The translations under genes were made by a program, and so were the position numbers. Positions 7,324-16,099 of a DNA stretch of 35,141 nucleotides are shown here, piece by piece. The stretch is from the NCBI GenBank assembly GCA_016180425.1, contig JACPBF010000019.1:1-35141 (forward strand). The letters are read 5' to 3'. A model generated the notes under the pieces. The model saw only the letters and a program-made list of their open reading frames with translations, ran no database searches and had not been told where the DNA came from. Source of the DNA: Elusimicrobiota bacterium (GTDB taxonomy: Bacteria; Elusimicrobiota; Elusimicrobia; 2-02-FULL-39-32). Numbering within the stretch: position 1 is the stretch's first letter; each line of letters begins with the position of its first letter.

Positions 7324-8211
7324 ATGAAAATATTAGTGACTGGTTCCAATGGAATGGTTGGAACTGAACTTAAAAAGCATTTAGATAATGCCTTTTTCTT
7401 CAAACATTTTAATTATCCTGATTTAGATGTAACTAATCGGCATAGAACTCAGGAAATCATAGAATATCACAGGCCCGATGTGATTATTCATCTTGCGGCT
7501 AAAACAGATGTGGATTGGTGCGAGTACAATCCTGAGGAATGTTTTGCAGTTAATGTTGAAGGCACCAGGAATGTTTGCGAAGGCGCGCAAAAAGTAAAGG
7601 CTCTTTTAGTCGTTCCATCCACTTTTTATGTTTATCCCGGAGATAAAGAGGGTCCTTATGATGAGCGTTATGATCAGGTAATCCCAGATAAGATCATAGG
7701 CACTTATTCTAAAAGCAAGTGGATTGGTGAAGTTGTGGTCTCGGAATTTAAAAATATGAGACATTTGATTGTTCGTTTTGGTTCTTTATTTGGAGGGGGC
7801 GAGAAGGATAAAAAATTTGTAAGCAAGGTTTTGAGGATGGTCAGTTCCGGAGTAAAAGAAATTAGAATGATTGATAATCGTTTTATCCAGCCCAGCTCTG
7901 TTAAAGACACTGCCCGTAATTTGTTGTCGTTGATTGAGAAAGAAGGAGAGGGAGTTTTTAATATGGTGGGGCATGGGACCGCCAGTTATTATGAATATGC
8001 TAAGGCAGTGCTGGAGTTTGCCGGGGTTAAAGATGTAAAAGTTATTCCCATTAATTCAAAGGATTTTAAAGAGACAGCGCCAAGAGCTGTTAATTTAAGC
8101 GCAGTGAATGGACGTTTAGGTGAAATGGGGTTGGATCTGATGCGGGACTGGCGGATAGCTTTGAAAGAATATATTGAGGAAATTAAAAGCCAAACAAAAC
8201 CTTATGCCTAA
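7324..8211 (+). CDS. RmlD-like NAD(P)-dependent sugar-nucleotide reductase
   Basis: Extended short-chain dehydrogenase of 295 residues. The Rossmann loop is TGSNGMVGTEL (6-16), and the catalytic set is S99, Y128 and K132 (YSKSK). The layout is closest to dTDP-4-dehydrorhamnose reductase (RmlD/RfbD), the last step of dTDP-rhamnose synthesis. No rmlA, rmlB or rmlC is in the window, so the substrate is unproven. The ATG has no Shine-Dalgarno; TACTAT lies only 3 nt before it, too close to be a convincing -10. The 260-nt region upstream is shared with the divergent promoter at 7098-7126. Its last 8 nt overlap dnaE, so the two are probably co-transcribed. Confidence 0.82.
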   Translation: MKILVTGSNGMVGTELKKHLDNAFFFKHFNYPDLDVTNRHRTQEIIEYHRPDVIIHLAAKTDVDWCEYNPEECFAVNVEGTRNVCEGAQKVKALLVVPSTFYVYPGDKEGPYDERYDQVIPDKIIGTYSKSKWIGEVVVSEFKNMRHLIVRFGSLFGGGEKDKKFVSKVLRMVSSGVKEIRMIDNRFIQPSSVKDTARNLLSLIEKEGEGVFNMVGHGTASYYEYAKAVLEFAGVKDVKVIPINSKDFKETAPRAVNLSAVNGRLGEMGLDLMRDWRIALKEYIEEIKSQTKPYA

Positions 8212-11200
8212 CCACTCGCAGTTTGTTCATTTGCACGCTCATTCTGAATATTCCCTTTTGGATGGAGCCTGCAGAATTACGGATGATCGCGGTAAACCCT
8301 CGGAACTAATTAAATTTGTTGCAGCCCAAAAAATGCCGGCTTTAGCCATGACAGACCATGGGAATATTTTTGGAGCCATAGAATTCTATAAATCTTGTCA
8401 GGCTGAAGGCATTAAACCCATTATTGGCATGGAAGCCTATGTGGCTCCAAAATTAAGGAATGACCGCTCCGGAACCCTTTCCACATCCAATAACCATTTG
8501 ACCCTTTTAGCTAAAAATGAAAAAGGGTATGAAAATTTAATGAAACTCACTTCTATTTCTTATTTGGAAGGGTTTTATTATAAACCTCGCATAGACTGGG
8601 AAATTTTGGAAAAATATCATGAAGGTTTAATTGCTTTGTCCGGCTGCTTAAAAGGAAAAATCGCGGAGACTATTTTGCAAGAAAAATCAGACCAAACCTT
8701 GGAACTTGCAGGAAAATATCAAGATATCTTTGGCAAAGGGAATTTCTACTTAGAAATTATGGATCATGGAATTGAGGCTCAAAAAAAGGTAGATCGGACA
8801 TTAACGGAACTTTCCCAGAAAACAGGGATCCCTTTAGTGGCCACTAATGATTGCCATTACTTTAAAAAAGAGGATGCGTTCGCTCACGATGTGCTGCTTT
8901 GTATTGGCACAGGTAAAGTTGTAACTGAATCTAACCGCATGCGTTATGCTTCTGAAGAGTTCTATTATAAAAGTCCGCAAGAAATGGAAAAACTTTTTTC
9001 AGAAGTTCCCCAAGCGATCCGTTCCACTATAGAAATAGCTTCCCGCTGTAATCTAGAAATTAAATTCGACAGGATTCTTCTTCCTCAATATCAAGTTCCT
9101 CAAGGGGAAACCATGGATTCTTATCTGGAAAAACTCTGTATGGACGGAATCCGAAAAAGATTTGGACAGATGTTGCCTGCATATAAAAGCAGATTAGAAG
9201 AAGAACTAACTGTGATCAAACGCATGGGATTTTCTGCCTATTTTTTGATTGTTTGGGATTTTGTAAGTTTTGCCAAAAAAGAAGGGATTCCGGTTGGGCC
9301 GGGAAGAGGTTCAGGAGCAGGTAGTTTAGTGAGTTACTCTCTTGGCATTACAGACATTGATCCTTTAAAATATGGTCTTTTATTTGAGCGTTTTTTAAAT
9401 CCAGACAGAAGAACCATGCCTGACTTAGACATAGATTTTTCTGATGAGGGCCGGGAAAAAGTCATTCAATATGTAAGGAAAAAATATGGAAACGATTCTG
9501 TGGCGCAAATTATTACCTTTGGTTCCATGCTCGCGCGTCTTGTGGTTAGAGATGTGGGAAGAGTATTGGAAATGCCTTTACAAGAATGCGACCGGATCGC
9601 AAAAATGATTCCAAAAGAGATAGGAATTACAATCTCTTCAGCTTTAAAACAGGTGCCAGAACTTAAAAATCTTTACCAAAATAGTCCAGATGTAAAAAAG
9701 TTATTGGATGTTTCACAAAGGCTGGAAGGTTTAAAACGCCATACAGGGGTGCATGCCGCCGGCATTGTGATTGTGCCAACCCAGGAGAATCAAGATATCA
9801 CTCATTATATTCCGGTAGCGCAAGGCAGTAAGGATGTCATTACCACTCAGTACAATGATGACAGCCTTTTAAAGTTAGGGGTTCTTAAAATGGATTTTTT
9901 GGGTTTAAGAACCCTTACAGTTTTAAAGAATGCGGAATCTTGGGTGCAAAAACGGCATGACCCTGAATTCGATTTAATAAAAATTCCTTTAGATGATCCA
10001 AAAACTTTTAAATTTTTAAGTGAAGCAAAAACCATTGGCATATTTCAGCTGGAGTCTTCTGGAATGAGAGATCTGCTGCGCAAATTAAAACCAAATAGTT
10101 TAGAAGATATTATCGCTCTGGTTTCTCTTTATCGTCCAGGGCCCATGGGCAGCGGCATGCTGGATGATTTTGTGGCTAGAAGACACGCTCATTCTAAAGT
10201 GAAATATGATCACCCCAGTATTGTGCCAATTGTTAAAGAAACTTATGGGATTATTGTTTATCAAGAGCAGGTCATGCAAATTTCAAGAGTGATTGCCGGT
10301 TTTTCCGCGGGCCAGGCTGATGTTTTAAGAAAAGCAATGGGAAAAAAAATTCCGGAAGAGATCACTAAACTTAAACAGAGTTTTTTGGAGGGAGCTAAAA
10401 ACAAAGGGATTGATTTGAAAATTGCTGAGAAGATCTTTGCCCAGATAGAACATTTTGGAGGGTATGGATTTAATAAATCTCATGCCACGGCTTATGGGCT
10501 ACTGGCCTATCAAACCGCATATTTGAAAGCGAACTATCCGCATGAATATATGGTTTCTTTAATTTCTTCCGTGATTGGCCATTCTTCCTTTGCCAAAGAA
10601 GAAGGCAACAAAATGGTGGAATACATTCAAGATGCTCAGTCTTTAAATATTGAAGTGCTGCCGCCTAATGTTCAAAATTCTTCTACTCATTTTAGTTTGA
10701 TTGGGAAGGGGAAAGAGACAAAGATCATCTTTGGTCTTTCTGCCGTAAAAAATGTGGGGGAAGGTGCAGCTGAAGCTATTGTAAGGGAAAGAGAAAAAGA
10801 GCCTTTTTGTTCTTTGCAAGATTTTTGCCAAAAAGTTGACACTAAAGGTGTGAATAAAAAAGTCATTGAATCCTTAATTAAAGCCGGCGCTTTTGATTTT
10901 GTAGGCGAACCTAATACAAAAACTCGCGCTCAATTGGCTGGTTCTGTTGAGAAAATATTACAGTTCACTTCCAAACTGAGGGATGATCAGACAATAGGAC
11001 AAGCTTCCCTTTTTGAATCTTTGCAAATTACATCTCAAGAAAATCCCAGTGAACTTGTTTCAAATATTCCAGAATGGCATGAACATGAATTGCTCTCATT
11101 TGAAAAAGAGGTGCTGGGTTTTTATTTTTCCGGCCATCCATTAGCTAAATTTAAGGATGAACTTAGCTTTTATTCCACTGCCTCTTTAGCGCAAGTGGGA

Positions 11201-11728
11201 AGCAATGGCCAAGCAAACGGGCGAGTGCGTGTGGCTGGAATTATAGAAAACGTAAGGAGACTCATTTCCAAAAAGCAGCAAGTGCCCTACGCGCGATTTA
11301 AACTAGAAGATTTAGAAGGAGAGATGGATTGTGTGGTATTTCCCAAATCCTATGCAGGAGGTCTTTCTAAACTGATTGCCATCAATCAAATGGTGGTGGT
11401 TTCCGGGCGTTTAAATCGTTCAGGGAAAGAGGAGATTCAAGAACTGATTGTGGAAGAAATTTTATCTTTAGAAAAAGCCCGGGAAAGTTTAGTAAAAAAA
11501 ATGGTTATTCACATCAACACTGCGGGGTTAGAGGACACGTCTTTGGAAGATTTAAAAAAATTTCTGCATAAAAATAATGGTCATTGCCCCGTGCAATTTT
11601 TGCTTTCCACCCCTAACCATGGAGAGTTTTCTTTAGACCCAAAGATAAAAGTAAAAATTACAGAGGAGCTTTTAACAGGATTAAAAGGCATGTGCGGGGA
11701 AAAATCATGGAAGCTCGTCCCTCTTTGA
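8204..11728 (+). CDS. dnaE: DNA polymerase III alpha subunit
   Basis: Replicative C-family polymerase, 1174 residues, a normal length for DnaE1. It starts with an apparently intact PHP domain (FVHLHAHSEYSLLDGA, residues 7-22; MTDHGNIFG further on). The palm follows with GPGRGSGAGS (about 365-374), the catalytic aspartates in PDLDIDFSDEGR (about 404-415) and MDFLGL (about 562). Then come the RPGPM segment, helix-hairpin-helix and beta-binding regions, and an OB fold (about 1005-1080). The chosen ATG overlaps the upstream stop by 8 nt and matches the usual family N-terminus; a TTG 30 nt upstream is possible. GAGGA lies about 24 nt before the ATG, so coupling from the upstream gene is likely. 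Confidence 0.97.
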   Translation: MPNHSQFVHLHAHSEYSLLDGACRITDDRGKPSELIKFVAAQKMPALAMTDHGNIFGAIEFYKSCQAEGIKPIIGMEAYVAPKLRNDRSGTLSTSNNHLTLLAKNEKGYENLMKLTSISYLEGFYYKPRIDWEILEKYHEGLIALSGCLKGKIAETILQEKSDQTLELAGKYQDIFGKGNFYLEIMDHGIEAQKKVDRTLTELSQKTGIPLVATNDCHYFKKEDAFAHDVLLCIGTGKVVTESNRMRYASEEFYYKSPQEMEKLFSEVPQAIRSTIEIASRCNLEIKFDRILLPQYQVPQGETMDSYLEKLCMDGIRKRFGQMLPAYKSRLEEELTVIKRMGFSAYFLIVWDFVSFAKKEGIPVGPGRGSGAGSLVSYSLGITDIDPLKYGLLFERFLNPDRRTMPDLDIDFSDEGREKVIQYVRKKYGNDSVAQIITFGSMLARLVVRDVGRVLEMPLQECDRIAKMIPKEIGITISSALKQVPELKNLYQNSPDVKKLLDVSQRLEGLKRHTGVHAAGIVIVPTQENQDITHYIPVAQGSKDVITTQYNDDSLLKLGVLKMDFLGLRTLTVLKNAESWVQKRHDPEFDLIKIPLDDPKTFKFLSEAKTIGIFQLESSGMRDLLRKLKPNSLEDIIALVSLYRPGPMGSGMLDDFVARRHAHSKVKYDHPSIVPIVKETYGIIVYQEQVMQISRVIAGFSAGQADVLRKAMGKKIPEEITKLKQSFLEGAKNKGIDLKIAEKIFAQIEHFGGYGFNKSHATAYGLLAYQTAYLKANYPHEYMVSLISSVIGHSSFAKEEGNKMVEYIQDAQSLNIEVLPPNVQNSSTHFSLIGKGKETKIIFGLSAVKNVGEGAAEAIVREREKEPFCSLQDFCQKVDTKGVNKKVIESLIKAGAFDFVGEPNTKTRAQLAGSVEKILQFTSKLRDDQTIGQASLFESLQITSQENPSELVSNIPEWHEHELLSFEKEVLGFYFSGHPLAKFKDELSFYSTASLAQVGSNGQANGRVRVAGIIENVRRLISKKQQVPYARFKLEDLEGEMDCVVFPKSYAGGLSKLIAINQMVVVSGRLNRSGKEEIQELIVEEILSLEKARESLVKKMVIHINTAGLEDTSLEDLKKFLHKNNGHCPVQFLLSTPNHGEFSLDPKIKVKITEELLTGLKGMCGEKSWKLVPL

Positions 11729-11732
11729 AGGT

Positions 11733-11770
11733 TTCTTAAAGAAAACTTTGAAAATAATGCAGCTTTTTTT
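11733..11770. terminator. possible terminator between convergent genes
   Basis: An imperfect AT-rich hairpin (GAAGGTTTC / GAAAACTTT) follows dnaE, and a run of eight T ends at the stop of the opposing receiver gene. One mismatch interrupts the stem and the T run is 14 nt after it, so this is weak. Confidence 0.25.
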
Positions 11771-12162
11771 TAAGATGCGGCCAATACTTCTTTTTTATGA
11801 AGAGCTTTATGCACGGCTTTAAGAAGATGATCTTTATGAATGGGCCTTGCGATCATGTCAAAAGCTTGAGATTGCAGCGCGTTTAACCAATCCTTTTCCT
11901 TGGTGCCGCCATTGGAGGTTAAAATTACAGGAAGCTCAATATCCCAATTATGCAGTTCCGCGAGGAAATCTGTGCCGCTCATGCCCACTAACTGAGTGTG
12001 ACAAATGACAAGATCAACTTCTTCTCTTTCTAAAAGCTCCAGCGCATCTTCAGCGGTAAAAGCTTCCATGTGCTCATACTTATCCTGCTCTAAAGTTTTT
12101 TTAATAACCTCGATGTTTTTAGGATCTTCTTCTACGATTAGAATTTTTTTTCTGCGATGCAT
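11770..12162 (-). CDS. stand-alone receiver-domain protein lacking the phosphoacceptor Asp
   Basis: A single CheY-like receiver of 130 residues with no output domain. The acidic pair at the first strand is present (EED, 11-13). At the phosphorylation position the usual Asp is His (H55 in DLVICHTQLVGMSG). The switch Thr is kept (ILTSNG), but the conserved Lys is Arg (ARPI). It is thus unlikely to be phosphorylated in the usual way and may act as a constitutive protein-binding module. AAAAGGAAGTC provides a good ribosome-binding site. It is convergent with dnaE and divergent from the pseudouridine synthase, with no histidine kinase nearby. Confidence 0.88.
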   Translation of the reverse strand: MHRRKKILIVEEDPKNIEVIKKTLEQDKYEHMEAFTAEDALELLEREEVDLVICHTQLVGMSGTDFLAELHNWDIELPVILTSNGGTKEKDWLNALQSQAFDMIARPIHKDHLLKAVHKALHKKEVLAAS

Positions 12163-12281
12163 TTAAAGACTTCCTTTTTAAAAAATGTCATGCAGTCACG
12201 AGATGTGTTGTTTGTTCAAAGTTTAGCCCCAAAAGTTTTTTTTGTCAAGTGCCGCGGGGAAGTAAGCCTAAAAGAAAAACG

Positions 12282-13214
12282 ATGAATGCCTTTACTTTTA
12301 AAGCTCAATTAGAAGACCGAGATAAAAGATTGGATCAGTTTCTTAAAGAAAAGATTCCTGATTTCTCCCGCAGCAAAATCCAATATTGGATTGAGCAGGG
12401 AGTGGTCCTGGTGAATCAAAAGAAGGGACGTTCAGCTCTTCGTTTAAAAGGGGATGAAAACATTTCTGGAAAAATAGTTGAAGAAGAATTAACGCTTGCG
12501 GCAGAACCCATTCCTTTAAGAATTATTTATGAAGATAAAGCGATTCTTGTGATTAATAAATCAGCCGGGATCGTGACACACCCGGCAAAAGGTCACAGAG
12601 ATCACACGTTAGCTAATGGCGTTGCATATCACTTAAAACAAAATAAAAGCGAACTATTTTTAGATCATGAATCAAAAGGAAATGAGGAGCTTAGGCTTGG
12701 GTTAGTGCACCGGTTAGATAAAGAAACTTCTGGGGTGTTGGTGGTGGCGAAGACCTTTTTAAGTCAAAAATTGCTTTCCGAACAATTTAGAGATAGGAAA
12801 GTTAAGAAAGTATATCGCGCGATTACCACAGGCCGCTTAAAAGTTTTAAAAGGGGAAATTGAAGGGTCCATTGGCAGAGCGTATCATTCTAATAAAATGG
12901 ACATTCAACCTCAGGGGAAGTTTGCCCGCACGGAATTTAAGGTTTTAAAACTTTTTCCCGAACATTCTTATATTGAGGTTTATCCGCAGACAGGCAGAAC
13001 TCATCAGATACGGCTGCATCTTCTTAAGATTGGGAACCCGATTTTAGGGGATACCCTTTATGGGATAAAAGATCAAAATGTTCCGCGCCAGATGCTGCAT
13101 GCGTTTCGTCTTAAAATTGAACATCCTATTTCAAAAAAATGGATCCAGTTTGAAGCTCCGCTGCCAAAAGATTTCTTGCAGACTCTTAAATTTTTAAAAA
13201 ATAAAACAAAGTAA
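12282..13214 (+). CDS. RluD-family 23S rRNA pseudouridine synthase
   Basis: Isomerises specific uridines in rRNA. The 310-residue product has an N-terminal S4 RNA-binding domain (about 14-60, RLDQFLKEKIPDFSRSKI) and the RluA-type catalytic domain. The catalytic aspartate is D146 in VHRLDKETSG. The later TGRTHQIRLHL motif is intact. RluD is the best guess by length and S4 domain, but RluC-like specificity cannot be excluded. The ATG was preferred over an in-frame GTG 33 nt upstream because the family homology starts there; neither has a clear Shine-Dalgarno. The last 29 nt overlap the 3' end of the convergent gene for the repeat protein. Confidence 0.92.
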   Translation: MNAFTFKAQLEDRDKRLDQFLKEKIPDFSRSKIQYWIEQGVVLVNQKKGRSALRLKGDENISGKIVEEELTLAAEPIPLRIIYEDKAILVINKSAGIVTHPAKGHRDHTLANGVAYHLKQNKSELFLDHESKGNEELRLGLVHRLDKETSGVLVVAKTFLSQKLLSEQFRDRKVKKVYRAITTGRLKVLKGEIEGSIGRAYHSNKMDIQPQGKFARTEFKVLKLFPEHSYIEVYPQTGRTHQIRLHLLKIGNPILGDTLYGIKDQNVPRQMLHAFRLKIEHPISKKWIQFEAPLPKDFLQTLKFLKNKTK

Positions 13215-16098
13215 ATTTAGTCTTTCCTTCTTTTTTTTCAATTCCCATAAGCCCTCCCAAAAGCTGAAAACTTTTAGCAGTTTTTAAACGATTATGACTG
13301 TAGGTCCACAAGGGAGCAAATCCAGTTGTGCTTTCCTCATCTTGTTTAGAATAAACTTTAAAATAGGGGGGTACAATCTGAATGGAGGTATCCACTCCTT
13401 CAAACTTCCAATATAAAGGAAAGAATATCTTAGAATGAAAATGTTCCTTTGTGTATTTAAAATATAAAGGAAAAAGATAAGCGCTATTTTTTTTAGGTTC
13501 AGACTCCTGCCAGTAAAGCGGAAAGAAAAATGTTGATTTTTCCTGGGTTTTATAGGAACTTTTTTGTAAAAAATTAAGAAAAAGCAATGAGGAACTTTCC
13601 GGGCTTTTTCGAACCCAAAACCCAGGGAAAAAAATAGTTTTTTCTTTTAAATCTGCCTGATAAGCCTTATAAAAAATCGGGAAAAAAACTGATGTTTTGG
13701 ATTCTTTTTTTTGGGAGCGCCACCAAACAGGGAAAAAGATGTCTCGAGTCATCTGGGGCTCTCTTTCTCTTAAGTAAGGAATTAAAACCCGAATTGACTT
13801 TCCTTTTTCCGCAAAATACCAATAGAAAGGAAAGAAAAATGTTTTTCTTTTTTGTTCTAATTCATCGGAGCTTGAGAAGTAAGCTAAAAACCATTGTACC
13901 TGAGAAACTTCTTTCAAGGACTCTTCAGAGATTTTTTTCTTTGAATAATAAACAGGGAAAAAGAGATTTTTTCTTAAATGTGGACTCCTTTTCCAAAAAT
14001 ACGGGAAAAAAGTGCCCTCTACGATTTGTTCCTCTTTTTTTGCCCCCTTTACTTCATATTTCCAAAGGGGGAATGGAGCTGTGGGCATTGCAAATCCTTT
14101 ACTGGCTGGGGTGCGATAAAAAGAAAAAAGAGGGTCTAGCCGGGTTAAAGAAGATTTTGCGGATCTCTCCCAATAGCTTATTAAAAACAATCTGCCGCGT
14201 ATGGTTTTTTGGTTTTCTTCAATGATTTCTTTCTCAAAACGCGCTAACAAAAATGGCATCCAGAGATCCGTGCCATGGCGAAGTTTTCTATAAAAATAGA
14301 ATGGAAGGAATCTGTGAGAGTTGGCCAGAAAATGTTCCGGCCCTTTAGACTTTGTCCTTGCCCAAAAAGGAAAGATGCCGGTCTCTTTAATTTCCTGATT
14401 CTCGAATTTATAAATGGGAAATAAACTTTTGAAACCCCAGGTAGGCCTTGAGAATTGGCAATAGAATGGCGGGAGGAACTGGTATTGGGTAGGACCTCTT
14501 TTATCCCAAAAATAGGGTAAAACAAAACCTTGAGTTTCTTTTCCCTCTTTAAGGTAATAAAAGCCGGGTAAAAGGAGACTAGAGCCATTGGGAAAACTGG
14601 CTCTGCGATAAATCGGGAATAAACCGGCAATCGCCTCTTTCCCTTTTTGGTGGCGCCAGAAGAGAAAAAAGTGTGTTGTCCAAGAGCGTTCAGGTACAGC
14701 TCTCTTCATATAGGCTGGAAAAAAGGTTGTAAAAGTCTCCCCTCCCTTTTTTATTTGAAAAATCAGAGGGGTCAAAAGAGAAAATTTGAAATCTTCTTTT
14801 TCATGCAAAGCGAACAAGGGGGGAAGAATCGTGGTTTTTTGATCTTCTGAGCGCACGCTCCAAAAAATTGGAAAAAGAATATGTTTTTGTAAACCGGGTG
14901 AATTTTTTTCTAATGCGGTTTCCTTTCTCCAAAAATAGTTTAAGAAAAAACCTCGCTGGACTTCTGGATCCTTGTCGCGGTAAAAAGCTAAAACAAAAAT
15001 TTGTCTGCGGTCAGAGTCCCTGCGATAGCGCAAAAGCGGCAGGAGAGAAGTTTCAAAATGTTTTTGGTCATGATGGTGTTCCAGATAAAAAGAAAGGCAT
15101 CTTAATTTAAAAAAATCTGGTTCTCCTCTATAATATAAAAAGGGAAAGAAAATCTCGCTTTTCCCACCCCAAGGCTCTCTTAAAAAAAAATTAAGGCCTG
15201 TGTGCCCCCAAATTCTTCCATTTTCATCTTTAAAACGGCTAAAAATAGGAGTGATACATTTATTGTTTCCTTTCTTATCTTCAGACTGAAAGAGCAAAGG
15301 GAAAAATAGGTTCCATTCTCCTTTCTCTTCTTTAGTCCTACCCCAGTAGAGGGGCGCAAAGGTTCTAAAGCTGTTATTTCCAGAACGAAGATAGATCCAA
15401 GGAAATGCGATCTCAAGTTCTTTTAATTCAGGATCTTTTTTGAAAAATCGCCAATAAAGCGGAAAACCAATTTGGGTTTTAGAAGACTCTGTAAGTTTCC
15501 AATAAAAAGGGGGCAATATTCCTTTTGAGGTTTTTAAGTCTTTATAGGACCAAAAAACCGGAGAATAGATATCTTGATCCTTCTCCCCTTTGACCCTTAA
15601 ATAAAAAGGGAATAAGAGCTCATGTAATTTTTTTTCTTCTGTTAAAGATTGAAATGACCAATAAAACGGGAAAATAAGTTTTGATTTTAATTTTTCATCC
15701 TCGTTTTTAAAAAAAAGCGGAAAAATAAATTTTGTTTGTTCAGAAATAGATCTTTTTGAAAAATAGGGCCCTAGAATAAATAAACTTTTATCCCCTGTCT
15801 GGCGATAAAAGTGAATTGGCAAGAGCACCCTGACTTTATCTTGCTCGCTTTGAAAATCATAATAAAATGGCGCAAAAAGATTAAAAAGACTTTCTCGATC
15901 TTTTCCCCTCCAATATAAGAGGAGGGCCATTAAAAAAGAGCGGTCTTCCATGGGTTGGGATTCGTACCAAAATAAAGGCGGCAGTCTAAAATGAGAGGGC
16001 GAAGAGTAAAGAGGCGTAATGCAGCAAAGGAAGAGAAGGAAAAGGCAGCATATTTTTCCTGGTCTTATAGAATTCAATCTCAGTTCCGAGGGCGGCAT
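13186..16098 (-). CDS. large exported repeat protein with about fifty aromatic/proline beta repeats
   Basis: The 970-residue product begins with a signal peptide (hydrophobic CCLFLLFLCCITPLYSS at about 17-33). The rest is built of short units averaging about 18 residues. Each has a hydrophobic-Pro-hydrophobic-aromatic core such as FFPLYW, LFPFYW, LPPFYW or FAPLYW, then a polar, charged stretch. I count roughly fifty units, most keeping the Pro. The chain ends in alternating aromatic strands (FTLFYFLKI). I do not recognise a named domain; similar uncharacterised repeats occur in large bacterial surface proteins. Strand-turn periodicity suggests a beta-solenoid or outer-membrane barrel, which is inference. 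Start chosen at the ATG one base after the wecB stop (TAAAATG), giving a clean signal peptide and coupling to wecB. Confidence 0.85.
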   Translation of the reverse strand: MPPSELRLNSIRPGKICCLFLLFLCCITPLYSSPSHFRLPPLFWYESQPMEDRSFLMALLLYWRGKDRESLFNLFAPFYYDFQSEQDKVRVLLPIHFYRQTGDKSLFILGPYFSKRSISEQTKFIFPLFFKNEDEKLKSKLIFPFYWSFQSLTEEKKLHELLFPFYLRVKGEKDQDIYSPVFWSYKDLKTSKGILPPFYWKLTESSKTQIGFPLYWRFFKKDPELKELEIAFPWIYLRSGNNSFRTFAPLYWGRTKEEKGEWNLFFPLLFQSEDKKGNNKCITPIFSRFKDENGRIWGHTGLNFFLREPWGGKSEIFFPFLYYRGEPDFFKLRCLSFYLEHHHDQKHFETSLLPLLRYRRDSDRRQIFVLAFYRDKDPEVQRGFFLNYFWRKETALEKNSPGLQKHILFPIFWSVRSEDQKTTILPPLFALHEKEDFKFSLLTPLIFQIKKGGETFTTFFPAYMKRAVPERSWTTHFFLFWRHQKGKEAIAGLFPIYRRASFPNGSSLLLPGFYYLKEGKETQGFVLPYFWDKRGPTQYQFLPPFYCQFSRPTWGFKSLFPIYKFENQEIKETGIFPFWARTKSKGPEHFLANSHRFLPFYFYRKLRHGTDLWMPFLLARFEKEIIEENQKTIRGRLFLISYWERSAKSSLTRLDPLFSFYRTPASKGFAMPTAPFPLWKYEVKGAKKEEQIVEGTFFPYFWKRSPHLRKNLFFPVYYSKKKISEESLKEVSQVQWFLAYFSSSDELEQKRKTFFFPFYWYFAEKGKSIRVLIPYLREREPQMTRDIFFPVWWRSQKKESKTSVFFPIFYKAYQADLKEKTIFFPGFWVRKSPESSSLLFLNFLQKSSYKTQEKSTFFFPLYWQESEPKKNSAYLFPLYFKYTKEHFHSKIFFPLYWKFEGVDTSIQIVPPYFKVYSKQDEESTTGFAPLWTYSHNRLKTAKSFQLLGGLMGIEKKEGKTKFTLFYFLKI

Positions 16099-16099
16099 T

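Noticed and set aside
13692-14225. A 177-codon open frame on the plus strand
   Set aside because: It is antisense to the repeat protein and low in complexity. It has no recognisable domain or ribosome-binding site and arises from the repetitive A/G-rich codons opposite.
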